DNA from: Sphingomonas abaci
Lineage (GTDB): Bacteria > Pseudomonadota > Alphaproteobacteria > Sphingomonadales > Sphingomonadaceae
Direction: 5' to 3'
Assembly: GCF_014199625.1 (NCBI RefSeq)
Contig: NZ_JACHNY010000005.1
Span: 272,825 to 336,824, forward strand
Length of the DNA stretch: 64,000 nt
Part shown: positions 51,566-60,543 of the stretch, one piece after another
Position numbering within the stretch: the stretch's first letter is position 1
Layout of the letters: every line of letters begins with the position of its first letter
Translations under genes and position numbers: made by a program
Notes under the pieces: model-generated
What the model saw: the letters and a program-made list of their open reading frames with translations, nothing else
Databases searched by the model: none
What the model was told of the DNA's origin: nothing

Positions 51566-51835
51566 TCACCCCGCTGTCATCTCATCTGAAGCCGATCCGG
51601 TCCGGATTGGCGACGAGCGGGGAACGACGGTAGCTACGATAATGTTCGTGAGCGCCTGGCCCATGCCATTCTCGATATCGAGCTGCCAATGCCCCTCGGT
51701 GGCAAACTCAGGGTGCTCGGACAGGTATCGGCCGAGGTGCCGCACCGCTGCGCTACGGGCTTCGTCGAGACTCTCGCATTCGTGGCTGATTGGCGCTTCT
51801 GAGGAATTTTTCAGTCGGAACACGTAGCGGGTCAT
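51566..51835 (-). CDS. DUF6894-like small protein, 89 aa
   Basis: Starts MTRYVFRLKNSSEA, then LDEARSAAVRHLGRYL and GHWQLDIENGMGQALTNIIVATVV. This strand-helix-strand pattern is typical of the DUF6894 family, small proteins of unknown function common in alphaproteobacteria. It is 7 bp from the neighbouring minus-strand gene. Confidence 0.65.
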   Translation of the reverse strand: MTRYVFRLKNSSEAPISHECESLDEARSAAVRHLGRYLSEHPEFATEGHWQLDIENGMGQALTNIIVATVVPRSSPIRTGSASDEMTAG

Positions 51836-51979
51836 GCGGCTGCCACACAGGGGCCATCCCTGCGCTCCATAAGGGATCGGGTGACGCGCCTAGCACGCCA
51901 CCCGCTCAGCGCCTTGATGTAGATGCGCCTGCAGGGCGCTTTGCGACGAACCGCATCGTATGAGCAAGGGATAGGCAGC
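51836..51979. other. Intergenic, no gene seen
   Basis: 144 bp with no convincing gene on either strand. A plus-strand frame from 51923 runs through it but is antisense to the acidic small gene and is set aside. Confidence 0.5.
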
Positions 51980-52135
51980 TTACTCCGTGCCGGTCTCGCG
52001 AGCATCGCCCTTCAAATCCTCGGCAGTCAAATCCTCCTGCCGTTTGCCTTGGATGTCACGGTCCTCACCGTTTTCACCGGGGTTGAATTGGCCGCCGTCA
52101 CCTTCGGCATGGGTTTCGCGCTCTGGATCTATCAT
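51980..52135 (-). CDS. Small acidic protein, 51 aa
   Basis: ATG 52135 has AAGGAGAG about 8 nt upstream. Sequence MIDPERETHAEGDGGQFNPG... is very acidic and hydrophilic, ending DARETGTE; probably disordered. Comparable in character to the chromosomal small gene at 31511. Function unknown. Confidence 0.55.
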   Translation of the reverse strand: MIDPERETHAEGDGGQFNPGENGEDRDIQGKRQEDLTAEDLKGDARETGTE

Positions 52136-52214
52136 GGCTCTCTCCTTCGTGGGCAGCGTAAACGGAGATCTTGGCGAACCGGTCCATAAAGTAGGGTGAG
52201 CGTCTGCAATCAGC

Positions 52215-52400
52215 TTACGTGGCCGCACCCCATTCCGGCAGGCCCATCGCGATCGCCGCGCACGCATAGCCAATATGTTTGGGCGCGCCGTCGCGCTGGT
52301 AGCGCGGCACCGTGTTGCGGCCGATGCCAAGCCGTTCGGCCGCCTCGCCGATGCCCAGGTTCATATGCTTCATCCATGCGGTGAACTGGTCAGCGGTCAT
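52215..52400 (-). CDS. Small HTH phage protein, 61 aa
   Basis: MTADQFTAWMKHMNLGIGEAAERLGIGRNTVPRYQRDGAP: a compact helix-turn-helix regulator of the kind common in alphaproteobacterial phages. It may regulate the late operon that starts just to the right. Its target is unknown. Confidence 0.7.
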   Translation of the reverse strand: MTADQFTAWMKHMNLGIGEAAERLGIGRNTVPRYQRDGAPKHIGYACAAIAMGLPEWGAAT

Positions 52401-52472
52401 TGTCGTCTGCCCTCCAATCGACTATAAAGCAGGGAGTGCCCCGGCCCTTTCAGACCGGGACACCCCTTCAGG

Positions 52473-52559
52473 TTAACCCTTTCGGCGTAGCGCAATGATC
52501 AGTGTTCCCGCACTGATCGCTACGCCGAGGGCCTGAAGAAGAAGGGCGGCTATTTCCAC
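52473..52559 (-). CDS. Very small membrane peptide, 28 aa
   Basis: GTG 52559 has AAGGAG 8 nt upstream. VEIAALLLQALGVAISAGTL then IIALRRKG: one hydrophobic helix and a basic end, as in small single-helix toxins or holin-like peptides. Its coding sequence is largely an inverted repeat (52484-52526). It could equally be an accident of that repeat. Confidence 0.4.
   Translation of the reverse strand: MEIAALLLQALGVAISAGTLIIALRRKG
52484..52526. repeat. Interrupted inverted repeat
   Basis: GGCGTAGC (52484-52491) pairs with GCTACGCC (52519-52526), and GATCAGTG (52497-52504) with CACTGATC (52511-52518). There is a 5-nt bulge on the left arm and a 6-nt loop. It would form a strong RNA hairpin on either strand. 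Confidence 0.7.
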
Positions 52560-52618
52560 CTTGCTTCTCCTTCGTGCCGGGTCGGCGGTATTGCCTTCCC
52601 TTCCGGCCTATTTTCTAT

Positions 52619-52665
52619 GCACCAAACGGTGCGTGGTGGCAATGGGTAGAAGCACTGATTGGTGC
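52619..52665. promoter_or_regulatory. Pair of GCACC-type inverted repeats before the late operon
   Basis: GCACC-AAAC-GGTGC (52619-52632) and GCACT-GATT-GGTGC (52652-52665), 33 bp apart, just upstream of the HNH gene. They may be sites for a late-gene regulator, for example the small HTH protein next door. Tentative. Confidence 0.4.
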
Positions 52666-52682
52666 AAAAAAGCGCGGTGACT

Positions 52683-53000
52683 ATGCCCAATGTTGAGCGG
52701 CTGCGCGGGCGCGCCGGTCAGGCGCAACGCACGCGCCGCCTCGCTCGCACCGATGGCCTATGCGAGCGCTGCGACGGCAAGGGGCGCGTGACGCTGGCGA
52801 CGGTGGTCGACCATATCGTGCCGCTGGCCAATGGCGGGACCGATGAGGACGACAACACGCGCAACCTCTGCGATCCCTGCCATCTTGAGGTCGGGGTGGA
52901 ACAGTTCGGGCATCAGGTGACGCGGGAGGGTCGAGGGGTCGGCCGGAACGGTCGGCCGACCAGCCCCGATCACCCGTGGAACCAACCGCATCGGACTTAA
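52683..53000 (+). CDS. HNH endonuclease of the packaging module
   Basis: A 105-aa protein (MPNVERLRGRAGQAQRTRR...). The HNH core is clear: CERCDGKGRVTLATVVDHIVPLANGGTDEDDNTRNLCDPCH, with two zinc CxxC pairs. HNH proteins next to terminase genes in HK97-like phages assist DNA packaging and cos cleavage. The start is chosen at ATG 52683; a GTG at 52677 is possible. Confidence 0.85.
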   Translation: MPNVERLRGRAGQAQRTRRLARTDGLCERCDGKGRVTLATVVDHIVPLANGGTDEDDNTRNLCDPCHLEVGVEQFGHQVTREGRGVGRNGRPTSPDHPWNQPHRT

Positions 53001-53174
53001 CGCGAGGGCATCAATTGGTCGCGTCGGCGCAACATTATGTCGCGCAACAAAATAACGCCCCCTGGTCAAAAGTTTCAGAGCCGAGGGGCCGGACACCGAC
53101 GGCCTCCTGCGTACGCAGCGAGATCAATTTTTTAGGGGGGAGGGTTTCGCCCTGGTCGCCCCGGAGGCTTCCGC
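53001..53174. other. Intergenic before terS (possible cos region)
   Basis: 174 bp without a gene. It contains a T-rich then G-rich stretch (AATTTTTTAGGGGGGAG, near 53126-53143). The position between HNH and terminase is where HK97-like phages often place cos; no site can be defined by eye. Confidence 0.35.
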
Positions 53175-53603
53175 ATGGCCGATGTCATCGCAATAGACGG
53201 CGGCGACGGCACGCCGCCCGAGCCAAATTGGCGCTCCATCTTCGGCCGTGCAGCGGATCGCGCAGCGGCATCCGCCTACTGGCGCGAGGTGATAAGCGAG
53301 TTGCGCACCGCCGAGAAGCTGGCAGTCGCCAACTCGCACAGCATCAAGCGCTTGGTCGTGGCTTATGTCTCCTATGACCGCTGCGCCAAGGAGGTGGCCA
53401 AATCGGGCCCGGTGATGAAGGCGCCCAAGACAGGCGTGCCGACCTATTCGCCGTGGTGGTCGACCATGAACGCCGCCGACAGCCAGGCAAGCGCGCTCGA
53501 GAAGGCGCTCTGCATCACGCCGCGCGATCGTGGCACCGGTGCGAAGGTGGCGAAGAAGGCCCGACAGCAGGCCGGCGGCGGGTACTTGAAGAGCCGTGGC
53601 TAA
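53175..53603 (+). CDS. Terminase small subunit, P27 family
   Basis: A 142-aa DNA-recognition subunit of the packaging motor. The pattern AYWREVISELRTAEKLAVANSHSIKRLVVAY and GVPTYSPWWSTMNAADSQASALEKAL, then LCITPRDRGTGAK, fits P27-type TerS. It overlaps the large subunit gene by 8 bp. Confidence 0.82.
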   Translation: MADVIAIDGGDGTPPEPNWRSIFGRAADRAAASAYWREVISELRTAEKLAVANSHSIKRLVVAYVSYDRCAKEVAKSGPVMKAPKTGVPTYSPWWSTMNAADSQASALEKALCITPRDRGTGAKVAKKARQQAGGGYLKSRG

Positions 53604-55413
53604 CCGCTTCTGGGGAGAACCCGATCCGACCACCGCCTGGGCAAGGGCGGCGGTCGACGGCAAGCTGTTTACCTGCGGCGAGCTGGTCCGCCATGCCGCC
53701 GAGCGTCACCTACGCGACATTCGCGACGGCGAGCGGAGGGGCATCTATTGGCGGCCGGAAAAGGCGGCGCACTTCCTCAACTTCCTACCGTCGGTGTTCC
53801 AGGTCACCGACGGGCCCGCGGCGGGTGAGCCGTTCTATCCGCTCGAATACCACACGTTTGTTGGCGGCAGCCTGTTCGGTTGGCGCACTGCAACGGATCG
53901 GTGGCGGTTTCGGACCGGCTGGCTGGAGACTGGCAAGGGACAGGCCAAATCACCGCTAATGGGCGCGATCGGCGTCTACATCATGGGCTGGTGCGACATC
54001 CCGCGTGCGCAATGCTACGCCATCGGAGAGGACAAGGCGACCGCCAATGTCCTGTTCCGCGATGCTGTCGCCATGTGCCGGGCCGACATCCCCGGCGCGC
54101 AGGAGGAAGGCGACAGTCTGGAGGGCCTAGGCGAAGTCATCATTCGTGGCGAGTTGGAGAATGCCTGGAAGATCGAGCACCCCGATAGCGGCTCGTTCTT
54201 CATGCCGATCGCTAGCGGTGAGTCTCAATCGGGCCCACGTCCATCACTTGTGGCGGCCGATGAAATTCACGAATTGAAGTCAGAGGCGGCACTCCTGACG
54301 TGGAAGGCCGCCATCGACAAGGTGGCCGGCAACGCCCTGATGCTGCTCGGCACGAACACGCCCGCGCGATCCACCCAGCATGTCGGCACGTCGTATTCGG
54401 ACATGTACCAGTCGGTCGTGAAGGGCGAAAGCAAGGACGATACTGCGTTTGCCTTCATCGCCCGGATCGACAAGGGCGACCGGGACAAGGTGCTCGAGAA
54501 TGAGGCGTGCTGGCAGAAGTCGTTGCCCGCTTTAGGCGAGACATTCCCGATCGAAAACATTCGCGAGACGGTCAATTCCGCGAAGCTGCGGCCCTCGACA
54601 AAGTCGAGCGTCAAGCGCCTGTATTTTGGCATCGACAGCGCGGCCGCTGACTTCTGGATCAGCGAAGAGAAATGGTCCTCCGCATAGGGCACCGTCGACG
54701 CGCGCGGTATGCGGGGGCGCAAGTCCTGGCTGTCGCTCGACTTGTCGCAGAAGAATGACCTTACCGCGCTGTCGCAGGCCTGGGAGCTTCCCGACGATGC
54801 GGTCGCGGTCAAGACTTGGTACTGGACCACCAGAGAGGGGCTAGAAGAGCGGGCCGACGCTGACAAAGCGCCTTATCTCGACTGGGTTGAGGATAAGTAC
54901 CTGACCGCCACTCCCGGCGCGACGATCGATTACACCTTCGTGGCAGCGCAGGTGCAGCAGCAAGTCGCCGAGCATGAGGTTGAGGCGCTGGTGGTCGACC
55001 CAGCCTTTCTGACGTCGTTCACCGATGCCTGTGACCAGGTGGGATTGGAATGGTGGCTGTGGAGCGGCCCCGGCAAGCCCGAGGGTCGAGGCCTGAAAAT
55101 CATCAAGCATGCGCAGGGCCAGCGCATCATGTTCGAGGATCAGCAGCTTTGCATGCCGCATTCGATCACTCGGACCGAGGATCACCTGCTCGACGGCAAG
55201 CTCCTGATCGATGATTCTCCGGTGACCTATTCGTGCGCCGCCAATGCCGTGATCGAGTCCGACGGCCTGAACAACCGCATGTTCAACAAGAAGAAATCGC
55301 GCGGGCGGATCGACGGCATGGTGACGATCGCGATGGCCGTTGGCGCCGCCACGGCGACCGCCAGGCCAAAGAAGAAGTCGGTCTATGAGACCCGCGGCGT
55401 CCGCCGCGTTTAA
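53596..55413 (+). pseudogene. Terminase large subunit interrupted by an in-frame amber codon
   Basis: The packaging ATPase/nuclease reads through 606 codons but has TAG at 54685-54687 (codon 364). Before it: GKGQAKSP (Walker A-like, residues 113-120) and LVAADEIHE (Walker B, 218-226). After it: the nuclease-type CW-like SWLSLDLSQKNDLTAL and VVDPAFLTSF. Sequence on both sides reads as one terminase with no shift of frame. The second part has its own ATG (54709) but no good ribosome binding site. Either a nonsense mutation (from CAG or GAG, for example), a readthrough site, or a sequencing error. Confidence 0.85.
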
Positions 55414-55427
55414 GGAGGCGATTGCCT

Positions 55428-56717
55428 ATGTCGTCTCCGGATGATTACCGGCGCGCAGCCGGGTACCGCCGTTCAGTTTCTCCTGAACGGATGGGCCTTG
55501 CGGGAAAGCCCAAGCTGAGCGGTCCCATTGTCGCCTATGATGCCTACGATTTGACCGATCCCGGGTTGCTGGAAATGATGCGGGCGGGCGGGAGCCGAGT
55601 TGGCGTCGCCGGCATCAGTGTCAGCGACAAGATGGCGCTGCGCAACAGCACCTTCTTTCGTGCCGTCTCGTTGATCGCCGGCAGCATGGGGATGTTGCCG
55701 CTCCACCTCATGCGGTTGAAGGCGGATGGGTCACGGGAGAAGGCTCGTGACCACCCGTTGTTCAACGTCCTGCACCGCAAGGCGAACGACTTTCAGACCG
55801 CTAGCCAGTTCAAGTCGTACATGCAGACGTGCGCGCTGCTGGACGGCAATGCCTACGCCTTGAAGGTGCGATCGCGCGGGGCGGTTCGTCAGCTCGTGCC
55901 CCTGCCCCGCCGATGTGTGCGCCCTCAGCTGTCGGACACCTTCGAACTGACGTTTCGTTATGACCGGCCGTCGGGCGGATCGGTCATTTTGTCCAAGGAT
56001 GACGTCTTCCACTTCCGTGCACCGATCTCACTCGACGGCCTCACGGGGGTGTCGTTGCTGGATATCGCTGCCGACACCTTGAGTATCTCGCATCGCGCGC
56101 TTGCTGCTACCGGTCGGGTGCTCGCCAAGGGCACGATGGTCCGCGGCGCGCTAGAGACAGACAAGGATCTGGGAGATGAGGCCTACGGGCGGCTTCGCGA
56201 GAGCTTGCGCGATAGTTTCAGCGGTGCCGACGCGGATGAGGATTTCCTGATCCTTGAGGAGGGCCTCAAAGCCAAGGTGCTGACCGGCACCACAAAGGAC
56301 AATCAGCTTGTCGAGATGCGCCGGCTGGAAGCGGAAGAGGTGAGCCGGTTCACCGGCGCGCCGCGCCCACTCCTCATGTTCGATGAGACGAGCTGGGGTA
56401 GCGGGATCCAGCAGCTAGGCTTGTTCTTCGTCACCTACTGTCTGCTGCAATGGTTCGTCATCTGGGAAGAAGCCATCTGGTTCTGTCTACTCAGCCCGGT
56501 CGAGCAGGAGACGATGTACGCCAAGTTCAACGACGGCGCATTGCTGCGCGGGTCGCTGAAAGAGCAGGCCGAATTCCTCAAGGCTGCCTTGGGGCCGAAC
56601 ACCGGCTTTTTCACCCCCAACGAAGCGCGTGAATACATGGACAAGAACCCGCTGGCAGGCGGTGACGAACTGCCGCGCCCTGGCACGACGGCCGCGACGA
56701 TCGCGGCGGACGACTGA
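55428..56717 (+). CDS. Phage portal protein, HK97 type
   Basis: A 429-aa protein forming the dodecameric head vertex. The family blocks are visible: KMALRNSTFFRAVSLIAGSMGMLPLHL, HPLFNVLHRKANDFQTASQF, LLDGNAYAL, HFRAPISLDGLTGVSLL, and the wing/stem RFTGAPRPLLMFDETSWGSGIQQLGLFFV. ATG 55428 is 9 nt from AAGGAGG; an upstream TTG at 55422 is too near. It follows terL by 14 bp. Confidence 0.92.
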   Translation: MSSPDDYRRAAGYRRSVSPERMGLAGKPKLSGPIVAYDAYDLTDPGLLEMMRAGGSRVGVAGISVSDKMALRNSTFFRAVSLIAGSMGMLPLHLMRLKADGSREKARDHPLFNVLHRKANDFQTASQFKSYMQTCALLDGNAYALKVRSRGAVRQLVPLPRRCVRPQLSDTFELTFRYDRPSGGSVILSKDDVFHFRAPISLDGLTGVSLLDIAADTLSISHRALAATGRVLAKGTMVRGALETDKDLGDEAYGRLRESLRDSFSGADADEDFLILEEGLKAKVLTGTTKDNQLVEMRRLEAEEVSRFTGAPRPLLMFDETSWGSGIQQLGLFFVTYCLLQWFVIWEEAIWFCLLSPVEQETMYAKFNDGALLRGSLKEQAEFLKAALGPNTGFFTPNEAREYMDKNPLAGGDELPRPGTTAATIAADD

Positions 56718-56745
56718 CCCGCAATATCTGAAAGAGAGATGCTGT

Positions 56746-57732
56746 ATGGCCGACGAAGGTAAGGCAGCCGGGAAGCCGCGCGCCGTTAAAACGCTGAATG
56801 GCGTGAAGCTTCCGGGCAAGCCGGCGGTCACGCTGCCGGATCGCGGCATGCCCCGGGCCATCCGCGGCGTTAACAACCGCTCGCGCCCTTCCGCCCTCCC
56901 CGTCCCCGCCGACCGAGCCGTGTCGGCGCTCGCCGGACCGCACGTGCTGGACAAATGGGCAGCCGATGCCGCCGGCATTCGTGCTGTCGAGGCCGGCGAC
57001 AACGTCATCACGATGTTTGGGTCGATCGGCGAGGATTACTGGTCCGGCGGCGGCATCACCGCCAAGTCGGTAACGGCCCAGCTTCGCGCGATTGGCGACC
57101 GGCCGATCGAGGTGCAGGTCAACAGCCCAGGCGGAGACATGTTCGAGGGCATCGCGATCTACAACGTGCTGCGCGAGCACTCGCAGCCGGTGACGATCAA
57201 GATCATGGGCATGGCGGCTTCCGCTGCATCGGTGATCACCATGGCAGGCGACACGGTCGAGATCGGCGCCGCCAGCTTCCTGATGATCCATAATTGCTGG
57301 GTCGTGGCCGTTGGCAACCGACACGACATGACCGAGACTGCTGAGTATCTGGCCCCATTCGATCAGGCGATGGCCGATGTCTATGCTCACCGAAGCGGGC
57401 GCACCGCCGCTGAGTGCGCCGCGTGGATGGATGCCGAGACCTACATGTCCGGGTCCGTCGCAATCGAGCGCGGCTTCGCCGACAGCCTGCTTCCGGCGGA
57501 CAAGACGACGCGCGATGAGAATGCGAAGGCGGCCGACCGTGAGCGGACCGCTATCACCACGCTCGAACTCAAGCTCGTGGCCGGCGGCGACACCCGCGCC
57601 CAGGCGCGCGAGCATATCACCAAGATCAAGGGCACGCCTGGCGCTGCCCCTGAAGCCGACACGCCAGGCGCTGGCGGCGACACAGAGATGGTCGGCCTGA
57701 TGGCCGGCCTGCTCACCACCCTCCAGAGCTAG
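56746..57732 (+). CDS. ClpP-type head maturation protease
   Basis: A 328-aa prohead protease. The ClpP fold shows NSPGGDMFEGIAIYNVL, the nucleophile Ser159 in MGMAASAASVI and His182 in FLMIHNCW. A long N-terminal basic arm (residues 1-60) and a C-terminal Ala/Pro-rich tail surround the core. It cleaves capsid or scaffold in this phage group; the capsid follows 10 bp downstream. Confidence 0.9.
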   Translation: MADEGKAAGKPRAVKTLNGVKLPGKPAVTLPDRGMPRAIRGVNNRSRPSALPVPADRAVSALAGPHVLDKWAADAAGIRAVEAGDNVITMFGSIGEDYWSGGGITAKSVTAQLRAIGDRPIEVQVNSPGGDMFEGIAIYNVLREHSQPVTIKIMGMAASAASVITMAGDTVEIGAASFLMIHNCWVVAVGNRHDMTETAEYLAPFDQAMADVYAHRSGRTAAECAAWMDAETYMSGSVAIERGFADSLLPADKTTRDENAKAADRERTAITTLELKLVAGGDTRAQAREHITKIKGTPGAAPEADTPGAGGDTEMVGLMAGLLTTLQS

Positions 57733-57742
57733 GAGCTCCACC

Positions 57743-59125
57743 ATGCGACTGATGAACATGGCCGCCCTCGCGGCGGTGGCGACGGTGCTCGCCTCCCCCT
57801 TCCGCGCGCTCGGCGCGGCCTCCCCCCGCCCGATCGATCAAGACGAGGTGGTCGAACGGCCTTCGATGCGGCTCACCGCGCCGGCCATGCCTCGCGCGAT
57901 CGCCGGGACCGTGCGCGCCGACGTCAGCGACCCCAAGACGCTGATCACGAAGCTGCAGGGCGCATTCGAGGCGTTCAAGGAAACGCACGCCCGCGAGCAG
58001 CAGGAGATCAAGGCCGGTCTGGCGGACGTCGTCACCACCGACAAGCTGACGGCGATCAATGCGACGCTCACTGAGTTGCAGACCGCGGTCGATGAGCAGG
58101 CGCGCATCCAGGCCGCCGCGAAGCTCGGCAACGGCGCGGTCATCGGCGATATCAAGGGCGATCCGGAATATGCCGCCGCGTTCAAGGCGCACATGCGCCG
58201 CGGCGATAGCGCACCGGGTGAGGTGAAGGCCGCCATGCAGAAGGGCACCGACACCGACGGCGGCTACCTGGCGCCCATCGAATGGGACCGGACCATCGGC
58301 GAGAAGCTGAAGCGGATCAGCCCGATGCGCGCCGAGAGCCGCGTGATCACGATCAGCGTCGCTGGCTTCAAGAAGTATTTCTCGGACCGCAATGTCGGAT
58401 CCGGCTGGGTCGGCGAGACCGCCAGCCGCCCGGCCACCACGACGCCGCAGATCGGCGTGCTCGACTTCACCCCGGGCGAGCTCTACGCCAACCCGGCGAT
58501 CAGCCAGCAGCTGCTGGACGACGCCGCAGTCGACCTGGAGCAGTGGCTGGGCAGCGAGGTCGACACCGAGTTCGCACGGCAGGAGGGTATCGGCTTCCTC
58601 TCCGGCGACGGTGCCAACAAGCCCTATGGCATCCTCACCTACGTCGCCGGTGCCGCCAATGCGGCGCGCCATCCCTATGGCGCGATCGCGACCGTTGCAT
58701 CGGGTGCCGCGGCAGCCTTCACGGGCGATGGTTTCATCGAACTGATGTACGACCTCCCCAGCGAGTTCGCCGGCAACGCGAAGCTGTTCATCAACCGCCA
58801 GTCGCTCGGCTCGGCGCGCAAGCTGAAGGATGGTCAGGGCAACTTCCTGTGGCAGCCCAGCTATGCCCTTGGGCAGCCGCAGACGCTGAACGGCGCCCCG
58901 ATCGTGGAGATGCCCGACATGCCGACGGTTGCCGCCGGCAACATCGCGGCGCTCTACGGGGACATGGAAGCGACCTACCTGGTGGTGGATCGGATCGGCA
59001 TCCGGGTCCTTCGCGACCCGTTCACCAACAAGCCGTTCGTCCACTTCTACACCACGAAGCGTGTCGGCGGCGGCGTTCACAATCCGCAGCCCATGCGCGC
59101 GCTCAAGATCGGCGCAGCGGGCTAA
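57743..59125 (+). CDS. Major capsid protein, HK97 family
   Basis: A 460-aa protein. Residues about 60-150 form a helical delta/scaffold-like arm (KLQGAFEAFKETHAREQQEI), expected to be removed by the protease. The HK97 core follows: GTDTDGGYLAPIEWDRTI, the E-loop region (ISVAGFKKYFSDRN), DLEQWLGSEVDTEFARQEG and the C-terminal RVLRDPFTNKPFVHFYTTKRVGGGV. The first 27 residues (MRLMNMAALAAVATVLASPF...) are unusually hydrophobic for a capsid. Confidence 0.93.
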   Translation: MRLMNMAALAAVATVLASPFRALGAASPRPIDQDEVVERPSMRLTAPAMPRAIAGTVRADVSDPKTLITKLQGAFEAFKETHAREQQEIKAGLADVVTTDKLTAINATLTELQTAVDEQARIQAAAKLGNGAVIGDIKGDPEYAAAFKAHMRRGDSAPGEVKAAMQKGTDTDGGYLAPIEWDRTIGEKLKRISPMRAESRVITISVAGFKKYFSDRNVGSGWVGETASRPATTTPQIGVLDFTPGELYANPAISQQLLDDAAVDLEQWLGSEVDTEFARQEGIGFLSGDGANKPYGILTYVAGAANAARHPYGAIATVASGAAAAFTGDGFIELMYDLPSEFAGNAKLFINRQSLGSARKLKDGQGNFLWQPSYALGQPQTLNGAPIVEMPDMPTVAAGNIAALYGDMEATYLVVDRIGIRVLRDPFTNKPFVHFYTTKRVGGGVHNPQPMRALKIGAAG

Positions 59126-59204
59126 TCTCCACCGGGGCGGCACGGCCGCCCCGGTTCTTCGAAGCCGCGGTGCGCCACGGTTTCGGTGAACCCAGGAGAC
59201 GATC

Positions 59205-59435
59205 ATGGACAAAAACACCACCACGCGCCGGAATGGTGCCGCACCTGCGACGGAGATCGATACGTCCGGCGCCCCGCAGCAGATCGTCGCAGACGTCGAC
59301 ATGTCGCATCCCGCGGTCGACAGCGATCCGCGCGCTCATACCACGGCCGATCAGAACCGTATCGACTTCAACGACCCAACCATCAGCGGTTCGGAAGCGG
59401 TCGAGCAGAACCTGAAGGCCGCCGACGCCGCCTGA
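59205..59435 (+). CDS. Small head-region protein, 76 aa
   Basis: ATG 59205 is preceded by AGGAG. Sequence MDKNTTTRRNGAAPATEIDT..., hydrophilic, Asp/Thr-rich, with no recognised domain. Its place between capsid and connector suggests a minor structural or decoration role; no direct evidence. Confidence 0.55.
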   Translation: MDKNTTTRRNGAAPATEIDTSGAPQQIVADVDMSHPAVDSDPRAHTTADQNRIDFNDPTISGSEAVEQNLKAADAA

Positions 59436-59527
59436 ACGAGATAGCGCGCGGGCCGCCGCGCGCTTGGCGGGCTGGTTTCTTCCCCCTGGGCCAGCCCGCC
59501 TCCCCCTTACCATAACGAGGTGAGCGC

Positions 59528-60178
59528 ATGACGGTCGACATGATGCGCGCCGCCCTGGGGCTTGGCGCTGACGTGCCCGATAGCGATGTGCGCGCCGCCT
59601 ACGAGAACCTTGCCGCCGGCTGGTCGCAGGCCGATGCGGCCACGTCTCCAGATCCTCTCATCGACCTTGTCACCGCGCGCCGGCACCTGCGGCTGGACGA
59701 GGATGACACCAGCCAGGACGAAGAACTCGGCGATCAGATCGCGGATGCTATCGGATGGGTAGAGACCTATACCGGGCAGATCCTGTCGCCTCGCAACGTG
59801 ACGGAGCAATTCCGCGGTTTCGGCCCTGTCGAGCTGCGATCCTGGCCGGTCGCGTCGGATGCGGTGACCGCGATCGCTTACGTGGATGCCGCGGGCATCC
59901 CGGCCACACTCCCGGCAAAGCTCGACACGACGAAGCGACCGGCAAGATTGCGTCCGGCGGCAGGCGCGTTCTGGCCCTTCCGAAACGCGGACCAAATGTT
60001 CACGGTCACCCTGACCGCCGGCTATGGCTCCCCGTCGCTGGTGCCGCGCAATCTGCGGCGGGCTGCCTTGGTCATGCTGACCGCCTATCACGATGATCGC
60101 GAGGGTGGTGAGGTGTTTAGCAAGGCGGAGGCTAGTGCCCGCAGCCTATGCCGTTTCCTTCGCCTGACGCGCGTCTGA
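59528..60178 (+). CDS. Head-tail connector, gp6-like
   Basis: A 216-aa protein with the gp6/head-tail connector pattern: LIDLVTARRHLRLDEDDTSQDEELGDQIADAIGWVETYTG, GFGPVELRSWPV, and GYGSPSLVPRNLRRAALVMLTAYHDDRE. Stop overlaps the next start (TGATG). Assembled below the portal to close the head. Confidence 0.87.
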   Translation: MTVDMMRAALGLGADVPDSDVRAAYENLAAGWSQADAATSPDPLIDLVTARRHLRLDEDDTSQDEELGDQIADAIGWVETYTGQILSPRNVTEQFRGFGPVELRSWPVASDAVTAIAYVDAAGIPATLPAKLDTTKRPARLRPAAGAFWPFRNADQMFTVTLTAGYGSPSLVPRNLRRAALVMLTAYHDDREGGEVFSKAEASARSLCRFLRLTRV

Positions 60179-60543
60179 TGCCCCTCCGCACCCTCTCCAG
60201 CCGCCTCAAGGATCGCGTGACGATCCAAGAGAAAGACCTGATCGACAACGGCAAAGGTGGCCGCAGGCCGCGTGATCCGGCCGCGCCGTGGAAGGACTTG
60301 GCGCGTGGTGTCGCTGCCGAGGTGATCGCTCTGCGCGGCGATGAGGCGCTCCGCGAGGGGGTGGAGCGCTCCACCCGCCTGTGGCGCGTCACCATCCGCG
60401 CCCGCCGTGGCCTGTCACCCGCCATGCAGATCGTCTGGGATGACCCGGTGATGGGCGCGACGGCGATGAACATCCGGACCATGGCCCCGAACGAGGCCCG
60501 GGACGGCATCGTCATGACCTGCGAAAGCGGAGTGACCTCCTGA
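60178..60543 (+). CDS. Head closure / head-tail adaptor protein
   Basis: A 121-aa protein of the SPP1 gp16-like (Phage_H_T_join) family: LSSRLKDRVTIQEKDLIDN at the start, then VAAEVIALRGDEALREGVERSTRLWRVTIRARRGL. It overlaps both neighbours by one base. Confidence 0.82.
   Translation: MPLRTLSSRLKDRVTIQEKDLIDNGKGGRRPRDPAAPWKDLARGVAAEVIALRGDEALREGVERSTRLWRVTIRARRGLSPAMQIVWDDPVMGATAMNIRTMAPNEARDGIVMTCESGVTS

Noticed and set aside
51923..52189. 88-aa plus-strand frame with hydrophobic segments
   Set aside because: Antisense to the 51-aa acidic gene that has a much better ribosome binding site; the plus frame lacks one.
54709..55413. Second half of terL as an independent gene
   Set aside because: In frame with the first half, no good ribosome binding site, and the domains make one terminase; kept as one interrupted gene, though a split enzyme is not excluded.
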